DNA of 51,827 nt from Hydrogenophilaceae bacterium (GTDB taxonomy: Bacteria; Pseudomonadota; Alphaproteobacteria; Caulobacterales; Aquidulcibacteraceae). A program made the position numbers and the translations under genes. Positions 45,485-51,827 of this stretch are shown here, in pieces. Position 1 is the first letter of the stretch; every line of letters starts with the position of its first letter. Below the pieces are notes generated by a model that worked only from the letters and a program-made list of their open reading frames with translations, ran no database searches and was not told the origin of the DNA. The stretch is from NCBI GenBank assembly GCA_013389015.1, contig JACAEE010000077.1, forward strand, positions 1-51,827, given 5' to 3'.

Positions 45485-46507
45485 ATGAACCTTGACGCTC
45501 TCAACAAGGTCGCCGAAGCCATGGTCGCGCCGGGGCGCGGAATCCTGGCCGCCGACGAATCCACCGGCACCATCAAGAAGCGCTTCGACGCGATCGGCGT
45601 GGAGAACACTGAGGAAAACCGCCGCGACTATCGCGAGTTCATGTTCCGCCATAAGCCCGGCATGGCGCACATCTCCGGCGTCATCCTCTATGACGAGACG
45701 ATCTGGCAGGACGCCGCCGACGGAACCCCGCTCGTCAAGCTCATTGAGCAAGCGAACTCCATCCCCGGCATCAAGGTCGACGAAGGCACGGAACCGCTCC
45801 CGGGGACCAAGGGCGACCTCATCACCAAGGGCCTCGACGGCCTCTCCAAGCGCCTGCCGAAATATTATGAGCGCGGCGCCCGCTTCGCGAAATGGCGCGC
45901 GGTGATCGATATCGGCAGCGGCAAGCCTAGCCACAACGCCATTCACGCCAACGCCCACGCGCTCGCGCGCTACGCCGCGCTCTGCCAGGAGCATGAGATC
46001 GTCCCGATCGTCGAGCCCGAAGTGCTCATGGACGGAGATCACGACATCCAGACCTGCTACGACATCACTACCTGGACGCTGAAGGAGACGTTCCAGGAAC
46101 TATACTATGCCGGCGTCGCCCTCGAAGGCATGGTGCTCAAGCCCAACATGATCGTGCCTGGCAAAAAGTGCGCGACCCAGGCGAGCGTCGATCAAGTCGC
46201 CGAACAGACGATCCGCTGCCTCAAAAATTGCGTGCCGTCCGCCGTGCCGGGCATCGCCTATCTCTCCGGCGGCCAGTCGGACGAGGACGCGACGGCCCAT
46301 CTCAACCGCATGAACGAGATCGGCGGCTTCCCCTGGAAAATGACCTTCTCGTACGGGCGCGCGCTGCAGGCGGCGCCGCAGAAGGCCTGGTCCGGCAAAA
46401 AGGAGAACGTGCCGGCCGGCCAGAAGGCGTTCGAGCATCGCGCCGAGATGAATGGCCTCGCTTCCCTCGGCAAATGGAAACCCGATCTCGAAAAGAAGGC
46501 CGCGTGA
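45485..46507 (+). CDS. fba: Class I fructose-bisphosphate aldolase
   Basis: 340 residues. Features of the eukaryotic-type class I enzyme: GRGILAADESTGTIKKRF, ISGVILYDET, FAKWRAVIDIG, IVPIVEPEVLMDGDH, and the Schiff-base lysine in EGMVLKPNMIVPG, followed by VPGIAYLSGGQSDEDAT. Cleaves fructose 1,6-bisphosphate in glycolysis or makes it in gluconeogenesis, together with gap and pgk. GAGG lies 6 nt before the ATG. Confidence 0.96.
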   Translation: MNLDALNKVAEAMVAPGRGILAADESTGTIKKRFDAIGVENTEENRRDYREFMFRHKPGMAHISGVILYDETIWQDAADGTPLVKLIEQANSIPGIKVDEGTEPLPGTKGDLITKGLDGLSKRLPKYYERGARFAKWRAVIDIGSGKPSHNAIHANAHALARYAALCQEHEIVPIVEPEVLMDGDHDIQTCYDITTWTLKETFQELYYAGVALEGMVLKPNMIVPGKKCATQASVDQVAEQTIRCLKNCVPSAVPGIAYLSGGQSDEDATAHLNRMNEIGGFPWKMTFSYGRALQAAPQKAWSGKKENVPAGQKAFEHRAEMNGLASLGKWKPDLEKKAA

Positions 46508-46543
46508 TCGGCGATCCGCGGCGGCGGTTGGGATAGGCGTATC

Positions 46544-47176
46544 GTGAGAGAGCGCACCCGCCTCTATCTCATTTCGCCGCCGGCGTTCGATCTCGACGCG
46601 CATATGCGGGCGCTGGACGCAGCGCTCAGCGCGGGAGACGTCGCCGCCTACCAGCTGCGCCTCAAGGATCTTCCGGATACGGAGATTCTCAAGGTCGCGC
46701 GCCGCCTCGGACCGCTGGTGCAGGCGGCCGACGTCGCCTTCATCCTGAACGACCGGCCCGACCTCGCCCTCGCGGCGGGCGCCGACGGCGTCCATATCGG
46801 CCAGGAGGACGCCCCATACGCTGAGGCCCGCGCGATCCTGGGCGGCGAGCGGATGATCGGCGTCACCTGTCACGACTCGCTGCATCTCGCCTACGAGGCC
46901 GCCGAAGCGGGCGCCGACTATGTCGCCTTCGGCGCGTTCTTTCCCACGCAAACCAAAGACCCCAAGACTCACGCCGATCCGGAGCTGCTTTCGATCTGGC
47001 AGGAGAGCATGGAGATCCCCTGCGTCGCCATCGGCGGGATCACGGTCGAGAACGCCGCGGCGCTTGTCGAGGCCGGGGCGGACTTCCTCGCGGTCTCGGC
47101 CGGCGTGTGGTCCCATCCGGACGGTCCCGCCGAGGCCGTGCGCCGTTTCAACGCGCTGTTCGACGCGGCCCTTTAG
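46544..47176 (+). CDS. thiE: Thiamine phosphate synthase
   Basis: 210 residues from GTG 46544. TIM-barrel with the ThiE signature: [74 protein letters not shown] (read in parts) and [25 protein letters not shown]. Couples the pyrimidine and thiazole moieties. Located 36 nt after fba; thiE-like genes in this position are common in alphaproteobacteria. Some such homologues may have other functions, but the diphosphate-binding residues look intact. Confidence 0.9.
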   Translation: MRERTRLYLISPPAFDLDAHMRALDAALSAGDVAAYQLRLKDLPDTEILKVARRLGPLVQAADVAFILNDRPDLALAAGADGVHIGQEDAPYAEARAILGGERMIGVTCHDSLHLAYEAAEAGADYVAFGAFFPTQTKDPKTHADPELLSIWQESMEIPCVAIGGITVENAAALVEAGADFLAVSAGVWSHPDGPAEAVRRFNALFDAAL

Positions 47177-47246
47177 GCGGCGCGTCCTTGCCGTTCGCCG
47201 CCGCCGCTGTTATCCCCCGCGCCCCAAGCTCTTTCGACACGTCCCG

Positions 47247-48035
47247 ATGCCCCAGACCTCCGCCCTCCTCACGGTGATGATCGCCGCCGCGCGCAAGGCC
47301 GGGCGCGGCCTCGCGCGCGACTTCGGCGAAGTGGAGCATCTGCAGGTCTCCAAGAAGGGCCCCTCCGATTTCGTCTCAGCGGCGGACGTGAAGGCGGAGA
47401 CGACGCTGTTCGAGGAATTGTCCAAGGCCCGTCCCGGCTACGGCTTCCTGATGGAAGAGCGCGGCGATGTGGCCGGCAGCGATCGGACACACCGCTTCAT
47501 CGTCGATCCGCTGGACGGCACGCTCAACTTCCTCCACGGGCTGCCGCACTGGGCGATCTCGATCGGGCTCGAGCGCGAAGGCGCGCTCGTCGCCGGCGTC
47601 ATCTATGACGTGGCCAAGGATGAGCTGTTCTGGGCCGAGAAAGGCGCCGGCGCCTGGCTCAACGATCGCCGCCTGCGCGTCGCCGCGCGCAGCGAACTCA
47701 AGCAATCGGTCATCGCCACCGGCATCCCCTTTCATGGCAAGCCGGGGATCGACAGGAGCGTGGCGGAAGTCGCAAGCCTTGCGCCGAACGTCGCCGGAAT
47801 TCGGCGCTGGGGCGCCGCCTCGCTCGATCTCGCCTACGTCGCCGCCGGCCGCCTCGACGGCTTCTGGGAGCGCGACCTGAAGCCCTGGGACATCGCCGCC
47901 GGCGCGATCATCGTGCGCGAGGCCGGCGGCTTCGCAACCGAGATCGAGGGCGGCGACTTCATGCAAACCGGCGCCATCCTGGCCGCCAACGAACGCCTCC
48001 TGCCGCAGCTGCAGAAGCTGTTGCGCGCCGCGTAA
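47247..48035 (+). CDS. suhB: Inositol monophosphatase family protein (SuhB-like)
   Basis: 262 residues. Mg-dependent phosphatase motifs are complete: LMEERGD, FIVDPLDGTLNFLHGLP and the C-terminal ERDLKPWDIAAGAIIVREAGG. Hydrolyses inositol 1-phosphate or related sugar phosphates; SuhB homologues also act in rRNA transcription antitermination. The start at 47247 gives the family length; the reading extends upstream only through thiE in another frame. Converges with the TetR gene, 3 nt apart. Confidence 0.92.
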   Translation: MPQTSALLTVMIAAARKAGRGLARDFGEVEHLQVSKKGPSDFVSAADVKAETTLFEELSKARPGYGFLMEERGDVAGSDRTHRFIVDPLDGTLNFLHGLPHWAISIGLEREGALVAGVIYDVAKDELFWAEKGAGAWLNDRRLRVAARSELKQSVIATGIPFHGKPGIDRSVAEVASLAPNVAGIRRWGAASLDLAYVAAGRLDGFWERDLKPWDIAAGAIIVREAGGFATEIEGGDFMQTGAILAANERLLPQLQKLLRAA

Positions 48036-48038
48036 CGA

Positions 48039-48626
48039 TCAGCGCCGCATCCGCGCATCGGCCGCGGCGCCCTCCAGGATCAGATCGACCATGCGCTTGA
48101 GCGCCGCTTTGAACCGGCGCCGCGACGGCGCGGGATGGGCGCCTTTCACGCCGCGCGCCGCCGCCATCAGCGCTTGCGCGAGCGCGCGCGCGGTGAGCCC
48201 CGCGCGCAACGCCAGGCGACCGCCGCGCCGCTGCGCCTCGATCGTCGCGCACAGCAGAGCCTCGAACCGCCGCACCGAGCGGTCGGTGATGTCCGGGCAC
48301 AAACGCGAGCTCTCCTCGATCAGCTCCTGCGCGTGCGTGCCTTCGATTGTGGCGATGATGTAATCATAGCGCGCGTGCAGCATTGCGAAGATCGCATCCG
48401 CCCCCTCCGCCTTGCCGGCCTGATCGGCCGCATGCGCAAGCGCGCGTTCGTGCAGCAGCGCAGCAGACGCGCGAAAGAGATCTTCCTTCGTCGGATAGTG
48501 GCGATAGAGCGCCTGGCGCGTGATCCCGGCCGCCTGCGCGATCTCCTCCACCGAGGAGCGCCGGTGTCCGTCGCGCCGCGCGGCTTGGATCGCCGCCTCA
48601 AGGATGCGCTGCTTCGTGCCGCCCAT
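48039..48626 (-). CDS. TetR family transcriptional regulator
   Basis: 195 residues. The N-terminal helix-turn-helix is clear (RILEAAIQAARRDG, SVEEIAQAAGITRQALYRHYPTKEDLF), followed by a helical ligand domain (DAIFAMLHARYDYIIATIEG). It is divergent from the aldo/keto reductase gene, and the 76-nt space holds a perfect palindrome covering a promoter; it very likely represses both its own gene and the reductase. The ligand is unknown. Confidence 0.92.
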   Translation of the reverse strand: MGGTKQRILEAAIQAARRDGHRRSSVEEIAQAAGITRQALYRHYPTKEDLFRASAALLHERALAHAADQAGKAEGADAIFAMLHARYDYIIATIEGTHAQELIEESSRLCPDITDRSVRRFEALLCATIEAQRRGGRLALRAGLTARALAQALMAAARGVKGAHPAPSRRRFKAALKRMVDLILEGAAADARMRR

Positions 48627-48636
48627 GGAAGCGAAG

Positions 48637-48661
48637 TTGACAGATGGTGCTGATCTGTCAA
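48637..48661. promoter_or_regulatory. Palindromic operator overlapping divergent promoters
   Basis: TTGACAGAT-N7-ATCTGTCAA is a perfect 9-bp inverted repeat. On the plus strand TTGACA (48637-48642) is a consensus -35 with AACATT 17 nt further on as a -10. On the minus strand the mirror TTGACA has AACTTC at the same distance. A dimeric TetR-type repressor bound here would block both directions. Confidence 0.75.
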
Positions 48662-48702
48662 CATTCGCGAGAAAGCAGGCGCAGCGAGAGGAGGCGGACG
48701 AT

Positions 48703-49737
48703 ATGCGTTATGGTCGGCTTGGCGCGTCCGGCTTGAAGGTGTCGCGCATTTGTCTGGGCATGATGAGCTACGGCTCGCCGAACTGGCAGCCTTGGGTCCT
48801 GCCCGAAGATGAAGCCCGCGTTCATGTGAAGAAGGCGCTCGATCTCGGCTTCAATTTCTTCGACACGGCCGACGTCTATTCCGTGGGCGTAAGCGAAGAG
48901 ATCAGCGGGCGCCTGCTCAAGGACGTTCCCCGCGACGACGTCGTCATCGCCACCAAGGTCTATTTCCCGATGGGCGACGGGGTGAACCAACGCGGGCTCT
49001 CCAAGAAGCACATCACCCACGCGATCGACGCGTCGCTCAAGCGGCTCGGCCTGGATTATGTCGATCTCTACCAGATCCACCGCCTCGATCCCTACACGCC
49101 CATGGAGGAGACGCTCGACGCGCTCGACGGCGTCGTGAAGGCGGGCAAGGCGCTCTATCTCGGCGCCTCCTCAATGTACGCGTGGCAGTTCATGAAAATG
49201 CTGGCGCACCAGCGCGCGCACGGCTTGGCCCAATTCCGCACGATGCAGAACCACTACAATCTGATCTATCGCGAAGAGGAGCGCGAGATGCTTCCGCTCT
49301 GCGAGAGCGAAGGGATCGGCGTCATTCCGTGGAGCCCGCTTGCGCGCGGCTTCCTGGCGGGCGCCCGCAAGCGCGAAGGCGGCGGCGAATCCAAACGCGC
49401 GGCGACCGACGCGCTCTCGGCGATGTATCGCGACGATGATTTCGACGTCGTCGACGCCGTGCGCGCCATCGCCGAGCGTCGCGGCGTTCCGATGGCGCAA
49501 ATCGCGATCGCGTGGATGCTGTCCAAGCCCGCGATCAGCGCGCCCATCATCGGCGCCACAAAAGTGAAGCACATCGAGGACGCTGCAGCGGCGACGGACA
49601 TCACGCTCGAACCCGACGAAATCGCCGCGCTCGAGGCGCCCTACAAGCCCCACGCCGTGCTCGGCCACACCTATGGCGACGCCGCCGAGGAGATGGCGCG
49701 CCGCCGCCGCGGCGCTCAACAGCAACAACGCGCATAA
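48703..49737 (+). CDS. Aldo/keto reductase
   Basis: 344 residues from the ATG at 48703 (AGGAGG 8 nt upstream). A TIM barrel of the YajO/AKR11-12-like group: FNFFDTADVYSVGVSEE (catalytic Asp and Tyr), VVIATKVYF (Lys), DLYQIHRLDP (His), and the NADPH-binding VIPWSPLARGFLAGARK and APIIGATKVKHIEDA near the end. The substrate is unknown. Controlled, by inference, by the divergent TetR regulator; followed 9 nt later by an MFS transporter, so the pair may export or import the same compound. Confidence 0.92.
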   Translation: MRYGRLGASGLKVSRICLGMMSYGSPNWQPWVLPEDEARVHVKKALDLGFNFFDTADVYSVGVSEEISGRLLKDVPRDDVVIATKVYFPMGDGVNQRGLSKKHITHAIDASLKRLGLDYVDLYQIHRLDPYTPMEETLDALDGVVKAGKALYLGASSMYAWQFMKMLAHQRAHGLAQFRTMQNHYNLIYREEEREMLPLCESEGIGVIPWSPLARGFLAGARKREGGGESKRAATDALSAMYRDDDFDVVDAVRAIAERRGVPMAQIAIAWMLSKPAISAPIIGATKVKHIEDAAAATDITLEPDEIAALEAPYKPHAVLGHTYGDAAEEMARRRRGAQQQQRA

Positions 49738-49746
49738 GGAGCGGCG

Positions 49747-51144
49747 ATGGCCGACGTCGTCCAGGGCGCGCCCGCCGCAGCAGCCGCGCCGGAGCCCGCC
49801 GCGAAGCCGCGCCGCTTCGAGCTCACGCTCTTTTCGCTCCCGCACGCGCCGCTCGGCGCATTGGGGCTGCCCCCGATCGTCTTCCTGCCGCCCTATTACG
49901 CGGCCCAACTCGGCATTCCCCTTGAAATCGTCTCGGCGCTGTTTCTGGCGGCGCGCGCGCTCGACATCCTCATCGATCCGCTGCTGGGCGAATGGCAGGA
50001 CCGCACGCGCGCGCGCATCGGGCGGCGGAAATTGTGGATGATCATCTCCACGCCGATCCTGATGTTCGCGATCTGGCTCGCCTTCATCGGCGTGGGGCCG
50101 GGCGTGAACGTCTACGGCCTCGCCGCGACCATCTTTACGCTTTATGCGATGTTCGCTGCGATGGTCATCGCGCACTTGGGCTGGGCGAGCGAATTGCGCG
50201 CCGACTATCATGGGCGCACCAATGTGCTGGGCGGCGTGCAGATCGCGGCGATGATCGGCGCCACGCTCATCCTGCTGCTGCCCGGGATCGTGCGCGCCGC
50301 CGGCTGGGGCGACGACGCCGACGCCGTGCACGTCATGGGCTGGACGATCCTGATCACGCTGCCGATCGCCGTGCTGGTCTCGGTGCTGTTCGTGCGCGAA
50401 CCCGACATTCCCGTGCACGAGAAGATCAGCCTCAAGCTCGCCATCGGCGCCATCTTCACCAACAAGCACCTGCGCGGCGTGCTGCTGCCCGATCTGCTCT
50501 TCGGCGTGGCGCAAGGCGTCTCCGGGGGCCTCTTCCTCTTCTACTTCCAGTACGCGCTCGGCTTCGATACCCAGGCGCAGATCCTGCTCTTCATCTATTT
50601 CGTCTCCGGCGTGCTGGGCGTGCCGATCTGGATGGCGTTGGGCAAGCGCATCGGCAAGCACCGCTCGCTGCAATGCGCCTGCCTCTACGCGGCCGCGATC
50701 ACTTTCTGCATCCCGCTCATCCCGCACGGCCAGTTCGTGCCTGCGCTCATCCTGATGGCGATCGCCGGCCTCCACCAGGGCGCAAGCAACATGCTGCTGC
50801 GCGCCATGCTCGCCGACGTGATCGACGCCGACCGCTTGAAGACCGGCCAGGCGCGCGCGGGCCTCTTCAACAGCCTCCTGCTCATCACCTCGAAGGCGGG
50901 CTTGGCCACCGGCCCAGTCACCTACGCGGTGCTGGCGCTCTACGGCTTCCAAACCGAGCTAAGAGGGAACAATTCGCCGGAAGCGATGGCCGCGCTCGAC
51001 GCGATGTTCATCGTCGCGCCGGCGGTGATTTTCCTGATCGCGGCGGTGTCGCTGCGGATCTATCGGCTGGACGAAGCCGCCCAGCGCGCCATCCGCGCCG
51101 AGCTCGAAGCGGTCCAGTCCGCCCAGCGCGCGCAGAGCCAGTAG
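49747..51144 (+). CDS. MFS transporter of the GPH/MelB-like family
   Basis: 465 residues, about 12 membrane segments. The early block FFLAARALDILIDPLLG-type region reads LFLAARALDILIDPLLGEW, followed by RTRARIGRRKLWM and, in the centre, an extended cytoplasmic loop (REPDIPVHEKISLKL). This layout is that of glycoside-pentoside-hexuronide symporters (MFS_2). The C-terminal domain has MLADVIDADRLKTGQARAGLF, also typical of the family. Substrates are usually sugars or small polar compounds. AAGGAG precedes the ATG; probably one operon with the aldo/keto reductase. Confidence 0.9.
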   Translation: MADVVQGAPAAAAAPEPAAKPRRFELTLFSLPHAPLGALGLPPIVFLPPYYAAQLGIPLEIVSALFLAARALDILIDPLLGEWQDRTRARIGRRKLWMIISTPILMFAIWLAFIGVGPGVNVYGLAATIFTLYAMFAAMVIAHLGWASELRADYHGRTNVLGGVQIAAMIGATLILLLPGIVRAAGWGDDADAVHVMGWTILITLPIAVLVSVLFVREPDIPVHEKISLKLAIGAIFTNKHLRGVLLPDLLFGVAQGVSGGLFLFYFQYALGFDTQAQILLFIYFVSGVLGVPIWMALGKRIGKHRSLQCACLYAAAITFCIPLIPHGQFVPALILMAIAGLHQGASNMLLRAMLADVIDADRLKTGQARAGLFNSLLLITSKAGLATGPVTYAVLALYGFQTELRGNNSPEAMAALDAMFIVAPAVIFLIAAVSLRIYRLDEAAQRAIRAELEAVQSAQRAQSQ

Positions 51145-51707
51145 AACCAGGCGGGCGTGAGAGCGAGGCTCTGGCGCACGCCGCTTGTCAGCGCGCCTAG
51201 GCGCGCCTGCGGCGCGGGCGCGCCTGCCAGCGCGCGCAAGACGCCGGCGGCGCAGAGGCCCACGCCGATGGCGTCGCCGCGCTGCATGGCCGTACGGGCG
51301 ATGCGTTCGCCCTCGCCGTCGGCGGCGTCGATGAGCGTCAGCCGGGCGCGCGTCCTGGCGATATGGAGCGCCGCCGCCTCGATGCGCGCGCTGCGGCGGC
51401 CGCCGAACGAAGCGAGCGGACGCCAATGCACATTGTTGAGCTTGAACCGCGCGGCGATCGCGGCGATCTCGCCGGCGTCGCCGCCGATGATGCAGATCCG
51501 CTCGTCGCGATCGACGCCGGCGCGCAACAACGTGGCTGCGAGCGCAGCCGCGTCGATGCGCGCAAGGGTCACGCCGCCGATCCGCGCGGCCGCCGCGATC
51601 GCGCAGCTGGCGTTGAGGGTGAGCCACGCATCTGCATAGAGCGGCGCGCGCAAGGCCGGCTCGCGATCAAGCGCGACGGCGTCTTGCTCGCGCACGGCTC
51701 GAAGCAT
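51060..51707 (-). CDS. WecG/TagA/CpsF-like glycosyltransferase, 5' part missing
   Basis: 215 residues as read. The part from LDREPALRAPLYADAWLTLNA (taken in pieces) through AARIGGVTLARIDAAALAATLL and ERICIIGGDAGEIAAIAARF resembles the central fold of WecG/TagA/CpsF transferases, which add N-acetylmannosaminuronate or similar sugars to lipid-linked precursors. The family's first ~50 residues (ending in a VVTPN-like motif) are not found upstream; instead the sequence runs into an arylsulfatase tail on the other strand. The 3' end overlaps the MFS gene by 85 nt tail-to-tail, which is unusual. Family assignment is tentative. Confidence 0.45.
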   Translation of the reverse strand: MLRAVREQDAVALDREPALRAPLYADAWLTLNASCAIAAAARIGGVTLARIDAAALAATLLRAGVDRDERICIIGGDAGEIAAIAARFKLNNVHWRPLASFGGRRSARIEAAALHIARTRARLTLIDAADGEGERIARTAMQRGDAIGVGLCAAGVLRALAGAPAPQARLGALTSGVRQSLALTPAWFYWLCARWADWTASSSARMARWAASSSR

Positions 51708-51827
51708 GCGGGCTACGTCTTGTACGTCCAGGAAGGCCGTCTCGTCTACGAGCAGAACATGCTGCCGTGGAGCGAGCGCATCGCGGCCTCCGAGGCGCTG
51801 CCGAGCGGGCGGCTGACGGTCCGCTAC
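51666..51827 (+). pseudogene. C-terminal part of an arylsulfatase, truncated at both ends
   Basis: In the plus strand, 54 codons read IKRDGVLLAHGSKHAGYVLY, VQEGRLVYEQN and ALPSGRLTVRY, the C-terminal beta domain of arylsulfatases (GVLxAxG...GYxLYVxxGRLxYxxN). The catalytic domain should lie upstream but that sequence is a WecG-like gene on the opposite strand; no start codon or ribosome site is seen. The reading frame continues beyond the right edge. It is either a broken remnant, or the assembly joins two distant places here. Confidence 0.5.

Noticed and set aside
49171-50952. 593-codon minus-strand frame opposite the aldo/keto reductase and MFS genes
   Set aside because: His/Arg/Asp-rich shadow of two intact genes.

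Overview
The window reads as a chromosomal segment of a GC-rich alphaproteobacterium, most likely from the Caulobacterales/Hyphomonadales side. The strongest evidence is a chemotaxis cluster whose gene order (chemoreceptor, STAS protein, cheY, cheA, cheW, cheR, cheB, cheY, cheD, cheU, CheY-like regulator, cheE) matches the major che cluster of Caulobacter crescentus as I remember it. Supporting evidence is a three-subunit proton-translocating transhydrogenase (pntAA/pntAB/pntB), an aa3-type subunit IV-like protein in front of it, and a glycolytic gap/pgk/fba neighbourhood. I found no rRNA, tRNA, CRISPR array, intact insertion sequence or prophage.

Left part (1-12.5 kb). Two small minus-strand genes are followed by a DUF4160/DUF2442 pair whose first gene is frameshifted. 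The transhydrogenase genes come next, unusually scattered: pntAA is separated from pntAB by a SnoaL-like gene and an orphan histidine kinase, and pntAB from pntB by two proteins of unknown function. Upstream lie a cation:proton antiporter that lacks its usual regulatory domain and is coupled to a 49-residue peptide, an outer-membrane barrel, a thioesterase and an MliC-like lipoprotein.

Middle (12.6-32 kb). A secreted beta-propeller protein is followed by a four-gene branched-chain 2-oxoacid dehydrogenase operon (E1 alpha, E1 beta, E2, E3), a glyoxalase-like enzyme and the 11.4-kb chemotaxis cluster. This cluster has a CheY-like regulator plus CheE-like protein at both ends. The copy at the downstream end carries a FliM-type CheY-docking motif at its C terminus.

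Right part (32-51.8 kb). A fumarylacetoacetate hydrolase-family enzyme and an M1 aminopeptidase precede ruvC, an O-methyltransferase and yebC. A DUF4062 (TIR-like) plus helical-repeat protein overlaps the folate gene fthC, and a probable 6S RNA lies between fthC and gap. A Phd/PIN toxin-antitoxin pair with a predicted leaderless promoter, bioB, pgk, two tiny membrane proteins (one frameshifted), fba, thiE and an inositol monophosphatase-like gene follow. A TetR regulator and an aldo/keto reductase diverge around a perfect palindrome, and an MFS symporter comes next. At the right edge a WecG-like gene and an arylsulfatase tail, both lacking their 5' parts, abut in opposite directions, which suggests a rearrangement or an assembly joint.

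Best candidates for something undescribed: the duplicated regulator/CheE module with the FliM-like tail, the DUF4062-repeat protein in the fthC operon, and the split pnt operon with an embedded histidine kinase. All functional statements are inferred by reading the sequence; no database search was run.
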